A stretch of DNA of 64,000 nt from Pseudomonas sp. CC6-YY-74. GTDB taxonomy: Bacteria; Pseudomonadota; Gammaproteobacteria; Pseudomonadales; Pseudomonadaceae. The first letter of the stretch is position 1, and every line of letters begins with the position of its first letter. The translations under genes and the position numbers were made by a program. The notes below the pieces were generated by a model. The model did not search any database, had not been told where the DNA came from, and saw only the letters and a program-made list of their open reading frames with translations. The DNA lies in the NCBI RefSeq assembly GCF_002025205.1, contig NZ_CP019947.1, forward strand, positions 3,572,001-3,636,000, given 5' to 3'. This document shows, in pieces, positions 25,905 to 34,235 of this stretch.

Positions 25905-27140
25905 CTAAGGGAAACGTGCGGCGCTGTAGGGCGCAGGATCGGTAAAGGGCTGTTCGCCGGTCATCATCTCGGCCAGCAAACGGCCACTGACCGGCCCCAG
26001 AGTCAGCCCGTGGTGGGCGTGGCCGAAGTTGAACCAGAGCCCTGGATGCCGCGGTGCAGGCCCGATGACCGGCAGCATGTCCGGCAGGCAGGGGCGCTTG
26101 CCCAGCCAGGGTTGCGGGTCGAGCCGCTCGCCCAGGGGAAACACCTGGCGGGCCAGCGCCTCGGCGCGGCGCAACTGAATCTCGTTGACCGGTGCATCGG
26201 CGGCGGCGAACTCGATGCCGGTGGTCAGGCGAATGCCCTCAGCCATAGGCGCCAGCACGTAGCCGCCCAGGGAGTCGCAAAGCGAATGAGTGAGCTCGTG
26301 GTCGGCCGCGTAGTGCATGTGATAACCGCGCTTGACCGCCAGGGGGATCCGATACCCCAAGGGATTCAACAGCTCGTTGGACTCCGGCCCCAGGGCGACT
26401 ACCACCTCCTGCGCGTGCAGCAGACCTTGTGCGGTCTGCAGCTGCCAGCCGGCCTCGTCATTGCGTAGCGAGCGCGCGTCGCCCTTGAGCACCCGCCCGC
26501 CGCGTAGGCTGAACAGGGCCGCGTAGCCTTTGGTCAGGTTGCCCGGATCGGTGACCGTCTTCGGGTCCAGCCAGTGCACGCCGCCGCACACGGCCGCCGA
26601 CAGATTGGTTTCGCGGGCATGCAACTGCGCGGCATCCAGCAGCTCGAAATGCAGGCCATAGGCGGTCATGGCCTGCGCCTCCTGCTGGGCGCGGCGCAAG
26701 GCACGTGGGCAGCGGAATATCTCGATCCAGCCATCGGCGCGAATCAGGTGCTGCAGGCCGGCCTGCTCGACCAGCGCGTCGTGTTCCAGCACGCAGCGCT
26801 CGATCAACGGCCGCATGGCGTGGGTCGCCGCGGCCAGCGGCTTCGGCGCCGAGTGCCGCCAGAAACTCAGCAACCAGGACGCCGCCTTGGGTAAATGACT
26901 GAGGCTGTAACGCACATCCGGCTCACGGTTCAGCCCATAGCGCAGCACGCGCAGAAACTCGCGGGGAAAGGCGTAGGGCACCACGCTGGACCGCTCGATC
27001 AAGCCGGCATTGCCGAAACTGGTGCCCTCGCCAGGGTCCTTGAGGTCAACCAGGGTTACCTCGCGGCCGCGCGCCTGCAGGTGTAGCGCCGTACAGACGC
27101 CGACGATACCGGCGCCCAAAACGATAGTGTCGCAGCTCAT
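25905..27140 (-). CDS. amaD: FAD-dependent D-amino-acid dehydrogenase (AmaD/DadA-like)
   Basis: 411-residue flavoprotein of the DAO/DadA family. The N-terminal FAD dinucleotide fold is IVLGAGIVGVCTALHLQARG followed by the GTSFGNAGLI loop; the C-terminus has the flavin-contact segment NFGHAHHGLTLGP. Enzymes of this type oxidise D-amino acids to imino or keto acids and pass electrons to the membrane. Its position between the transporter permeases and ATPase, with a dpkA-like gene across the divergent promoter, matches the P. putida D-lysine locus (PP_3591-PP_3597 as I recall), where amaD makes delta1-piperideine-2-carboxylate from D-lysine. The symbol rests on this context; another D-amino acid is possible. 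ATG 27140 has AAGGA upstream. Confidence 0.75.
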   Translation of the reverse strand: MSCDTIVLGAGIVGVCTALHLQARGREVTLVDLKDPGEGTSFGNAGLIERSSVVPYAFPREFLRVLRYGLNREPDVRYSLSHLPKAASWLLSFWRHSAPKPLAAATHAMRPLIERCVLEHDALVEQAGLQHLIRADGWIEIFRCPRALRRAQQEAQAMTAYGLHFELLDAAQLHARETNLSAAVCGGVHWLDPKTVTDPGNLTKGYAALFSLRGGRVLKGDARSLRNDEAGWQLQTAQGLLHAQEVVVALGPESNELLNPLGYRIPLAVKRGYHMHYAADHELTHSLCDSLGGYVLAPMAEGIRLTTGIEFAAADAPVNEIQLRRAEALARQVFPLGERLDPQPWLGKRPCLPDMLPVIGPAPRHPGLWFNFGHAHHGLTLGPVSGRLLAEMMTGEQPFTDPAPYSAARFP

Positions 27141-27201
27141 GCAAAAGTCCTTGGGTCGCGCCCGCTTGCCGGGCCGCGACTGTTAGCGAAAGTGGCCAGG
27201 T

Positions 27202-27915
27202 TCAGGTATCGAGATGCCGGCCCAGTCGAGCCTCGACACGCCGCAGCAGCCGGCGGATGCACTCGACAATCAGCAGGTACAACGCCGCCGCCCAGAGGTA
27301 GAGCTGGAAGTCGAAGGTGCGCGAGAAAGCCAGCTTGGTGATGCCCATCAGGTCATAGACGGTGACCAGGGAGGCGATCGCACTGGCCTTGACCATCAGG
27401 ATCAGCTCATTGCCGAGGGGGCCGATGGCAATCAGCATCGACTGCGGCAGAATCACCTTGAAGAAGGTGGTACGCCGGCTCAGCCCCAACGCCGCGGCGG
27501 CTTCGCGCTGACCGCGGGCGACGGCCTGGAGACTGCCGCGGAAGATTTCTGCCTGGTAGGCCGCAGTATTCAAGGTGAACGCCAGCAGCGCGCAATACCA
27601 GGCGTCACGGAAGAACCACCACAATCCCAGGTCCTGCCAGAACTCGCGAAAGGAGCCCAGGCCGTAATAGAGCAGGAACAACTGCGCCAACAGCGGCGAG
27701 CCGCGGAAAAAATAGATGTAGGCCCCAGTCACCCCACGCAGCACCGAGTTGCGTGACAGGCGCCCAAGCGCCAGTAGCAGGCCGAGCAGCAGGCCCAGGC
27801 TGAAGGAGATCGCCACCAACTTGGCGGTCACCAGCAAACCGTCGAGCATGCGTAGGCCATAGCGCTCGAACAGCTGCGGGTCGAAGAACAGATGCAGCAA
27901 TTCCGTGGCACTCAT
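27202..27915 (-). CDS. Amino-acid ABC transporter permease (HisM-type)
   Basis: 237-residue inner-membrane permease of a polar amino-acid importer, with about five membrane segments and the conserved cytoplasmic EAA loop (REAAAALGLSRRTTFFKVIL) that docks to the ATPase. Its start overlaps the preceding permease stop by four bases (ATGA), showing translational coupling and equal subunit amounts. It forms a heterodimer with the HisQ-type permease encoded just before. Confidence 0.9.
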   Translation of the reverse strand: MSATELLHLFFDPQLFERYGLRMLDGLLVTAKLVAISFSLGLLLGLLLALGRLSRNSVLRGVTGAYIYFFRGSPLLAQLFLLYYGLGSFREFWQDLGLWWFFRDAWYCALLAFTLNTAAYQAEIFRGSLQAVARGQREAAAALGLSRRTTFFKVILPQSMLIAIGPLGNELILMVKASAIASLVTVYDLMGITKLAFSRTFDFQLYLWAAALYLLIVECIRRLLRRVEARLGRHLDT

Positions 27916-28634
27916 GACTGCGCGCTCCTGTGCCCGAGGCTGCTACGTTTCTCGGCGAAGCTGAACACCCGACCGGACAGCGCCGAGAAGAACAGGTACA
28001 GCAGGCAGGCCGCGAAGTAGAACAACATCGGCTCCTTGGTGGCACTCACCGCGAGATTGGTCTGGCGCATCAGGTCGACCAACGAGATGGTCGAGACCAG
28101 CGAGGTGTCCTTGAGCAGGGTCAGCCAGTTGTTCGACAACCCCGGCAGGGAGACCCGCACCAGCTGCGGCAGTATTACCTTGCGGAAGGTCTGCCAGCGC
28201 GACAGGCCCAGCACGCTCGCCGCCTCATACTGGCCCTTGCCCACGGTCTTGAAGGCGGCGAGCCAGACCTGGCTGGAAAACGCGGCGAACACCAGACCGA
28301 AGGCGATCACCGCGGCGAAGAAGGCATTGATGGTGACTTCGCTGCTGTAGCCCCAATAGGCCAGCAGCTTCTGCAGCCCAATCTGGCAGCCGTAATAAAC
28401 GATCAGCAGGGTGAGCAACTCCGGCAGGCCGCGGAACACCGTGGCGAACACGGTGGACAGGGCGCGCGGCAAGCGCTTCTTCGAGCGTGCCGCCACCGCC
28501 ACCGCCAGGCCCAGCGGCAGCCCCAGCAGCAGGCAGCACAGCGCCAGGGAAATAGTCACCAGGGCGCCGGCCAGCAGGACCAGGCCCCAGCCACCGTCGC
28601 CGAACAAGAGTAGAGAAAAGGGTTCCGGGATCAT
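27912..28634 (-). CDS. Amino-acid ABC transporter permease (HisQ-type)
   Basis: 240-residue partner permease. Hydrophobic helices are at about 15-40, 55-75, 85-110, 150-180 and 195-220, and the EAA-loop sequence is YEAASVLGLSRWQTFRKVIL. It follows the binding-protein gene after a 130-bp gap that contains a strong hairpin, so its translation is probably lower than that of the binding protein, as usual in such operons. Confidence 0.9.
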   Translation of the reverse strand: MIPEPFSLLLFGDGGWGLVLLAGALVTISLALCCLLLGLPLGLAVAVAARSKKRLPRALSTVFATVFRGLPELLTLLIVYYGCQIGLQKLLAYWGYSSEVTINAFFAAVIAFGLVFAAFSSQVWLAAFKTVGKGQYEAASVLGLSRWQTFRKVILPQLVRVSLPGLSNNWLTLLKDTSLVSTISLVDLMRQTNLAVSATKEPMLFYFAACLLYLFFSALSGRVFSFAEKRSSLGHRSAQS

Positions 28635-28729
28635 CGTGACCTCTGAATGTCCTGTGCCAGATAACCCACACCGAGTCTGAGGCTACTCGCCTGCCTGCGG
28701 CCGTCATGGCTGCAAACGGGCGAGCAACC

Positions 28730-28757
28730 CCGGGCTCAGGCAAGCGCCTGAGCCCGG
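28730..28757 (-). promoter_or_regulatory. Intercistronic hairpin after the binding-protein gene
   Basis: Perfect 12-bp stem CCGGGCTCAGGC/GCCTGAGCCCGG with a four-base loop, seven bases beyond the stop of the binding-protein gene (minus strand). No T-run follows. Such structures stabilise the 5' part of the mRNA or cause partial termination, giving excess binding protein over membrane subunits. Confidence 0.75.
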
Positions 28758-28764
28758 CGCTCGA

Positions 28765-29523
28765 TCAATAGATGTCGAAAGCGAAATACTGGCTGACAAT
28801 CTGCTGATAGGTGCCGTCGGCGCGAATCGCCGCCAGGGCCTTGTTCAACCGCTCACGCAGCGCCTGATCGTCCTTGCGCACGGCGATGGCCACATCGGCA
28901 TCGCTGCCCTGGATGTCGCCGAGCAGCTTGCAGCAGTCCTTGCCACTCTGCGCCAGCCAGTCGAGCAGCGGGAACTTGTCATGCACCACCGCATCCAGGC
29001 GACCGTTGGCCAGATCGTTATTGGCGTTGTCCTGGGTCGGATAGAGTTTGACCTCGGCACCCACTGCGCCATAGACGTCCTCCGCGTAGACCCCCTGGGT
29101 GGAGGACGACTGGGCGCCCACGATCTTGCCGGCGAGCGAAGCCGCCGTGGTGTCGGCCAGCGTGGAGTCCTTCGGCACCGCCACGGCGAGGCGGGTACGG
29201 TAGTAGCGATCGGTGAAGCCAATCTGCTTCTGCCGTTCCTCGGTCACCACCATAGACGCCACCACGGCATCGTACTTCTTGGCCATCAGGGCCGGGATGA
29301 TGCCGTCCCAATCCTGCGCGACCAGGGTGCACTCCACCTTCATTTGAGCGCACAGCGCGTTGGCGATATCCACATCGAAGCCATGCAACTCATTGTTCGA
29401 GTCGACATAGTTGAAGGGCGGGTAGGCCCCCTCGGTGGCGATACGCAACGGCTCCGCCTGCGCGGCGCCCAGGGCGCCGAAGGTCAATGCGCACGCAGTT
29501 GCTAGACCCATGATTCGCTTCAT
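28765..29523 (-). CDS. Periplasmic amino-acid-binding protein
   Basis: 252-residue solute-binding protein of family 3 (SBP_bac_3). Signal peptide at residues 1-23 (MKRIMGLATACALTFGALGA, cleavage after AQA), then lobe 1 beginning LRIATEGAYPPFNYV, with the ligand-contacting acidic segment GFDVDIANALC and the Arg of the YRTRLAVAVPK strand. A CC pair (KDCCKL) is unusual. Lysine/arginine/ornithine binders carry these features, which suits the catabolic genes of the operon; the exact ligand is inferred. It starts nine bases after the rpiR stop. Confidence 0.88.
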   Translation of the reverse strand: MKRIMGLATACALTFGALGAAQAEPLRIATEGAYPPFNYVDSNNELHGFDVDIANALCAQMKVECTLVAQDWDGIIPALMAKKYDAVVASMVVTEERQKQIGFTDRYYRTRLAVAVPKDSTLADTTAASLAGKIVGAQSSSTQGVYAEDVYGAVGAEVKLYPTQDNANNDLANGRLDAVVHDKFPLLDWLAQSGKDCCKLLGDIQGSDADVAIAVRKDDQALRERLNKALAAIRADGTYQQIVSQYFAFDIY

Positions 29524-29532
29524 GCTTCACCT

Positions 29533-30426
29533 CTACATTGTTGTTATGGATTTTTTGCTGAATCCCGGCGACGTGGTGTAGCCGACAAACTCGTTATGCA
29601 GCGCGGCAGTGGCGTCCAGCCGCGCTTCAACTTCGGGGCCCAGGTTGCGGAACACCTCGTTGACCAGCAGGTGCACCAGCGACAGCATCGCCGCCGTCGA
29701 CTCCCAGAACAGATTCATCTCGGTGGGCACGCGGAACACCTCATCGGCATGCGCGTCCGCCCACTCGCAGTAGGGATCGGTCACCAGCGTCACCGCGATG
29801 CCCGCCTCGCGTGCCTTGCGACACAGCATCTGGGCGTGCTGCGAATAGCGCCGGGCCTCGAACACCAGCAGTGCGGCCTGCCCCGGCTGACTGAGCAGCA
29901 CTTCGCCAAAATGCCCGGAAGCACCATCGACCAGCTGCACCCCATCGCGCAGGTACTGCAGCAGATGCACGGCCGACACGGCGATGCCGCGCTCGGTCTG
30001 AAAACCGGCGACGAATACCCGCGGGGCCGTCGCCAGGCGCCGAGCCACGGCCTGCCACTGGAGGCTGCGGCTATGCTCGTAGACTTGCACCAGTGCCGCG
30101 ATTTCCTGCTCGAGACTGCGCGAGGCACGCTGCGAATCCTGGTCGCTGTGCTGTCGGAACTCCTTCAGGCGATCGCCGATCAACCAGGGGCTATCGCCCA
30201 GGTCATCCTTCAGGTCGTTCTTCAGGGCCTTGAAGTGGCTATAACCCAGGGAACGGCAGAAACGGCCGACCGTGGACTCACTCATGCCCAGTTTGTCCGC
30301 GATGGCGACAGAGGTCTGAAAAGGCAGCTCATGCAGATTGGCCAGCATGTAATTGGCAATCGCACGCCCCGCTGCGGTCGAATGTTCCAGGCTGTGCTCG
30401 AGACGCTGCTTGATCGATTGATTCAT
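29533..30426 (-). CDS. RpiR-family transcriptional regulator
   Basis: 297-residue regulator: N-terminal HTH_6 domain (about 1-77; the recognition helix contains MSESTVGRFCRSLGY) and a C-terminal SIS sugar-isomerase-like domain (about 125-260; VFVAGFQTERG). SIS domains normally bind phosphosugars, but this subfamily sits in amino-acid loci. The start ATG 30426 is fixed by GGGAG seven bases upstream; a longer frame crosses the promoter region. It is the first gene of the transporter operon and divergent from the dpkA-like gene, and so probably controls both by binding in the 152-bp gap. Confidence 0.88.
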   Translation of the reverse strand: MNQSIKQRLEHSLEHSTAAGRAIANYMLANLHELPFQTSVAIADKLGMSESTVGRFCRSLGYSHFKALKNDLKDDLGDSPWLIGDRLKEFRQHSDQDSQRASRSLEQEIAALVQVYEHSRSLQWQAVARRLATAPRVFVAGFQTERGIAVSAVHLLQYLRDGVQLVDGASGHFGEVLLSQPGQAALLVFEARRYSQHAQMLCRKAREAGIAVTLVTDPYCEWADAHADEVFRVPTEMNLFWESTAAMLSLVHLLVNEVFRNLGPEVEARLDATAALHNEFVGYTTSPGFSKKSITTM

Positions 30427-30461
30427 GAGTGACTCCCGTTCACGATTAAAATGAATGTTTT

Positions 30462-30486
30462 CTGTCATTACGTCAATGATTGACAG
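30462..30486. promoter_or_regulatory. Candidate operator between rpiR and dpkA
   Basis: CTGTCA and TGACAG form perfect 6-bp arms around a 13-bp centre (30462-30486) in the divergent gap, surrounded by AT-rich DNA (ATTAAAATGAATGTTTTCTG). The position suits a binding site for the adjacent RpiR regulator controlling both directions. Only one copy is seen, so the assignment is tentative. Confidence 0.4.
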
Positions 30487-30578
30487 ATAGCTGGCACAAT
30501 CAGCTAGTGGCCAGCGCACAGCATGCGCACCAAGGCACGCCTCAACCCGCCGCTCAGAGCATTCCGGAGAAGCCTCCC

Positions 30579-31607
30579 ATGACACCCGACGCCCCGATTG
30601 AAACCATCAGCTTTGCCGAACTGAGCGCGCTGCTCGCCGCCATCTTCGAGCGCCACGGCACCTCACCCCAGGTCGCACGCTGCCTGGCTGAAAACTGCGC
30701 CAGTGCTCAGCGCGACGGCTCCGACAGCCATGGCATCTTCCGCATTCCCGGCTACCTGTCGAGCCTGGCCAGCGGCTGGGTCGATGGTCAGGCCGAGCCC
30801 TTGGTGGAAGACCTGGCACCGGCCTTCGTCAGCGTCGACGCGCGTGGCGGCTTCGCCCAGCCGGCACTGGCCGCCGCCCGAGCGCTGCTGGAAGAAAAGG
30901 CCAGAACGGCGGGTATCGCCCTGCTGGCCATCCGCAACTCTCACCACTTCGCCGCACTCTGGCCGGATGTCGAGCCGTTCGCCCAGCAAGGCCTGGTCGC
31001 CTTGTCCTTCGTCAACAGCTTCGCCTGCGTGGTCCCCCACGGCGGCCATAGCGCGCTGTTCGGCACCAACCCGATCGCCTTCGCCGCGCCGCGCGCACAG
31101 GGCCTGCCGCTGGTGTTCGACCTGGCCACCAGTGCCATCGCCAACGGCGACGTGCAGATCGCCGCCCGCGAAGGCAAGCAGCTGCCGCCAGGCTATGGCG
31201 TCGACCAGGCCGGCCAGCCCACGTGCGATCCAAAGGCCATTCTCGACGGTGGCGCTTTGTTGCCCTTCGGCGGTTACAAAGGATCTGCCCTGTCGATGAT
31301 GGTCGAACTGTTGGCCGCCGCACTAACCGGAGGACACTTCTCCTTCGAGGTCGACTGGTCTGGCCATCCCGGCGCCCAGACGCCCTGGACCGGACAGTTA
31401 TTGATCGTCATTGATCCTAGCCATGGCGCAGGCAGCAATTTCGCGGCCCGTACCGAGCAGTTGATTGCCCGCATGCAGACGACAGGACAGCAGCGCCAAC
31501 CGGGCGACCGCCGTTATCGGCAGCGGGCCGAGGCCACGCTCAACGGCATCCGCCTGCCCGCGGGCGAACTGACCAATTTGCGGCGGCTGGCAAGCGCCGA
31601 CGGGTAA
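30579..31607 (+). CDS. dpkA: DpkA-like delta1-piperideine/pyrroline-2-carboxylate reductase
   Basis: 342-residue NAD(P)H-dependent oxidoreductase of the LDH2/MDH2 family. Landmarks: SHGIFRIPGYL, the catalytic His in RNSHHFAAL, the nucleotide-site GTNPIAFAAP, and GYKGSALSMMVELLAAALTG. Malate/lactate dehydrogenases and cyclic-imine reductases share this fold; the divergent D-amino-acid dehydrogenase operon favours reduction of delta1-piperideine-2-carboxylate to L-pipecolate in D-lysine catabolism, as for P. putida DpkA. The start ATG 30579 has GGAG nine bases upstream; the frame is open to 30480 without conserved residues. Confidence 0.8.
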   Translation: MTPDAPIETISFAELSALLAAIFERHGTSPQVARCLAENCASAQRDGSDSHGIFRIPGYLSSLASGWVDGQAEPLVEDLAPAFVSVDARGGFAQPALAAARALLEEKARTAGIALLAIRNSHHFAALWPDVEPFAQQGLVALSFVNSFACVVPHGGHSALFGTNPIAFAAPRAQGLPLVFDLATSAIANGDVQIAAREGKQLPPGYGVDQAGQPTCDPKAILDGGALLPFGGYKGSALSMMVELLAAALTGGHFSFEVDWSGHPGAQTPWTGQLLIVIDPSHGAGSNFAARTEQLIARMQTTGQQRQPGDRRYRQRAEATLNGIRLPAGELTNLRRLASADG

Positions 31608-31836
31608 AGCAGCCTGGGCGGTTCTTTCCTGCAACCAGCGTGAGCACGCGGCTGATTCATGCCCGATAGTCGAGCCCATTGCACCTGCCGAGTGCGTGTC
31701 GGCAGGTACCCCCCTCCCCGTTGCTGTTACCACTTCTCCCACCTAGCTAGCACAAACCCCAAGCTGGGCTAGGCTTAAATACACGCGCAGCGCAGCCGTG
31801 CACGGTTATCGCTGGCTGGCGTGCTTATTGCTTTTG

Positions 31837-31850
31837 GTTATGTTCATAAC
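31837..31850. promoter_or_regulatory. Palindrome in the promoter region of the polyamine ABC operon
   Basis: GTTATG-TT-CATAAC is a perfect palindrome about 100 bp before the ATPase gene, in the 341-bp gap after dpkA. The same gap holds a 9-bp-stem hairpin ACCTGCCGA/TCGGCAGGT (31683-31707), possibly an end structure for dpkA although no T-run follows, and a small TGACT/AGTCA inverted repeat (about 31884-31898). No gene is visible in the gap. The palindrome is a candidate regulator site. Confidence 0.4.
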
Positions 31851-31948
31851 AGCTGCTCGTACCTATAAGTGAGCGAGACGGTTGACTGAAGCAGTCAGGT
31901 GAACGCCAAGAGCTGGACGCCTGTTTTGATGGGAAGCTGGGGAGGATT

Positions 31949-33067
31949 ATGGCTGAGCAAGCTGGTGACAAACCGTTTCTACAATTCACTAATGTGAAGA
32001 AGACCTACGACCACAAAACCCTGGTGGTCAAGGATTTCAACCTGGAGGTGGCCAAGGGCGAATTCATCACCCTGCTCGGCCCCTCCGGTTCCGGCAAGAC
32101 CACCTGCCTGATGATGCTCGCCGGTTTCGAGGACGTGACCAGCGGCGAAATTTTGATCAACGGCCGTTCGGTTACCAGCATCGCGCCCTACGCCCGCAAC
32201 ATCGGCATGGTGTTCCAGCAGTACGCCCTGTTTCCGCACATGACCCTACGCGAAAACCTCGCCTACCCGCTGAAAATCCGCAAACTGCCCAAAGACGAAA
32301 TCAAGGCCAAGGTCGACGAGTACCTGTCGCTGGTCGAACTGCTGGATTTCGGCAATCGCTTTCCCGGGCAACTGTCCGGCGGCCAGCGCCAACGCGTAGC
32401 CCTGGCCCGCGCGCTGATCTTCGCCCCGGATATCGTCCTGATGGATGAGCCACTCGGCGCCCTCGACAAGAAGCTGCGCGAACAGATGCAGTTCGAGATC
32501 AAGCGCCTGCACGAGCAGCTCGGCTTCACGGTGATCTACGTCACCCATGATCAGACCGAAGCCCTGACCATGAGCGACCGCATCGCCGTGTTCGACAGCG
32601 GCATCGTCCAGCAATGTGCCGCGCCCCATGTGCTTTACGAGCGCCCGGCCAACCTGTTCGTGGCCGACTTCATTGGCGAGAGCAACAAGCTCAAGGGCAC
32701 CATCGAGTCGGTCGGCGACGACACGGTCGACGTGCGTCTGGAAGATGGCGGCCTGATCAGCAGCCTGAAGGCCAACTGTTGCGACGTCGGCCTGCCGACC
32801 ACCGTTTCGATTCGCCCGGAAAAACTCACCTTCACCGACCGTCTCGGCAATGCCGGCAACCAGGTCAAGGCGCGCTTCGTGACCCGTCATTATGTCGGCG
32901 AATACATTCGTTACCACTTCAAAACCAGCGATGGGACCGAGCTGGTGGTGAAGAACCTGAACGACAGTTCGGCCCCGCAGTTCAGTCACAAGGACGAGGT
33001 CGCTCTGGCCTGGCTACCCCAGGACAGCCAGGCGCTGGACCGACCAGCCACTTCGACTACGCAATAA
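31949..33067 (+). CDS. Polyamine-type ABC transporter ATPase (PotA-like)
   Basis: 372-residue ATPase of a spermidine/putrescine-type importer. ABC domain about 10-240: Walker A GPSGSGKTT, Q-loop MVFQQYALFPHM, signature LSGGQRQRVALARAL, Walker B IVLMDEPLGALDK and H-loop VTHDQTEAL. The C-terminal TOBE domain (about 290-362; VSIRPEKLTF) is typical of PotA. It starts at ATG 31949 after a strong GGGGAGG. It is first of a four-gene operon (ATPase, binding protein, two permeases). The substrate is inferred as a polyamine or related cation. Confidence 0.9.
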   Translation: MAEQAGDKPFLQFTNVKKTYDHKTLVVKDFNLEVAKGEFITLLGPSGSGKTTCLMMLAGFEDVTSGEILINGRSVTSIAPYARNIGMVFQQYALFPHMTLRENLAYPLKIRKLPKDEIKAKVDEYLSLVELLDFGNRFPGQLSGGQRQRVALARALIFAPDIVLMDEPLGALDKKLREQMQFEIKRLHEQLGFTVIYVTHDQTEALTMSDRIAVFDSGIVQQCAAPHVLYERPANLFVADFIGESNKLKGTIESVGDDTVDVRLEDGGLISSLKANCCDVGLPTTVSIRPEKLTFTDRLGNAGNQVKARFVTRHYVGEYIRYHFKTSDGTELVVKNLNDSSAPQFSHKDEVALAWLPQDSQALDRPATSTTQ

Positions 33068-33097
33068 CCACACAACTAAAAGCAATGGAGCACAGCA

Positions 33098-34171
33098 ATG
33101 GCTAGATCACTGACCACCCGCTTTTCCACATTCGCTTTGGCTGCAGCGTTAGGCACGGCCACCTTCACGGCCAGCGCCGCAGAAAGCCTGACCGTGGTCT
33201 CATGGGGCGGCGCCTATGGCGCGGCACAGAAAACCCACATGATCGACCCGTTCCAGAAGGACACCGGGGTCAAGGTGCTATTCGAGGATTACTCAGGCGG
33301 TGTCGCCGAGATGAAAGCTCAGGTCGAGTCCGGTAATATTCAGTGGGACGTGGTCGACCTCGAAGTCATCGACCTCGAGCGCGCCTGCTCCGAAGGTCTG
33401 CTTGAGGTCATCCCGCAGGACATCCTGCCGCCCGGTGTCGATGGCACCCCCGCGGCACAAGACTTCATCCCCGAAGCCCTGGCCAACGAGTGCGCAGTCG
33501 GCAATATCGTCTGGTCGGTGGTGTTCGCCTACAACAAGGACACCATCGGCGGCACCGAGGCAACCTCGATCAATGACTTCTTCGACACCAGCAAAATCCC
33601 CGGCAAACGCGCCATGCGCAAACGCCCGCAAGTCAATATGGAGTGGGCGCTGCTGGCCGACGGGGTAGCTCCAGCCGAGGTCTACGAAGTGCTGGCGACC
33701 CCCGAAGGTCAGCAACGCGCCTTCGACAAGCTGGCCACGATCAAGGACGACGTGGTCTGGTTCGACTCCTGGTCGCAGGCACCCCAGCTACTCAACGACG
33801 GCGGGGCGGTACTGGTGCAATCGGCCAATGGCCGCTTCTATGACGCCATCCGCCAGGAAGGCAAGCCCTTCGTCATCGTCTGGGACGGTCACGTCTATGA
33901 CCTCGATGCCTGGGCGATCCTGAAAGGTTCACCGAAGAAAGACCTGGCCTTGAAGTTCATCGCCTACGTCACTCAATCCAAGCCACTGGCCGGCATGTCA
34001 GATGTCGCCTACGGCCCGACCCGCAAGTCCTCGGCCCCGATGATGGACCCGGCGGCTGCACCGCACCTGCCGACCGCGCACCTGGATAAAGGCATCCAGG
34101 CCGGTTCGGAGTTCTGGGCGGATTACGGCGAGTCGCTCGGCGAGAAATTCAACGAGTGGCTGTTGAAGTAA
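33098..34171 (+). CDS. Periplasmic polyamine-type binding protein
   Basis: 357-residue solute-binding protein of the PotD/PotF class (SBP family 1/8). Signal peptide at 1-28 (cleavage after TASA), mature start AESLTVVSWGGAYGAAQ. Tryptophan- and acid-rich clefts typical of polyamine binders are present (WDVVDLEVIDLERAC; VWFDSWSQAPQLLN; VIVWDGHVYDLDAW). It is most like the P. aeruginosa PA0323-type protein from memory. ATG 33098 with GGAGCA. It is followed by a strong intercistronic hairpin before the permease genes. Confidence 0.9.
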   Translation: MARSLTTRFSTFALAAALGTATFTASAAESLTVVSWGGAYGAAQKTHMIDPFQKDTGVKVLFEDYSGGVAEMKAQVESGNIQWDVVDLEVIDLERACSEGLLEVIPQDILPPGVDGTPAAQDFIPEALANECAVGNIVWSVVFAYNKDTIGGTEATSINDFFDTSKIPGKRAMRKRPQVNMEWALLADGVAPAEVYEVLATPEGQQRAFDKLATIKDDVVWFDSWSQAPQLLNDGGAVLVQSANGRFYDAIRQEGKPFVIVWDGHVYDLDAWAILKGSPKKDLALKFIAYVTQSKPLAGMSDVAYGPTRKSSAPMMDPAAAPHLPTAHLDKGIQAGSEFWADYGESLGEKFNEWLLK

Positions 34172-34180
34172 TACCTGCGT

Positions 34181-34207
34181 GTGCCCCTCTCCCGCAGAGA
34201 GGGGCAC
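34181..34207 (+). promoter_or_regulatory. Intercistronic hairpin after the polyamine-binding-protein gene
   Basis: Perfect 11-bp stem GTGCCCCTCTC/GAGAGGGGCAC with a five-base loop, nine bases after the stop of the binding-protein gene. No T-run follows. It probably limits transcript read-through or protects the upstream message, raising binding protein over permease. The next ribosome-binding site (GAGGAG) lies about 15 bases further on. Confidence 0.75.
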
Positions 34208-34235
34208 TGCCATCGCGCCGTCGAGGAGTCGCTGC

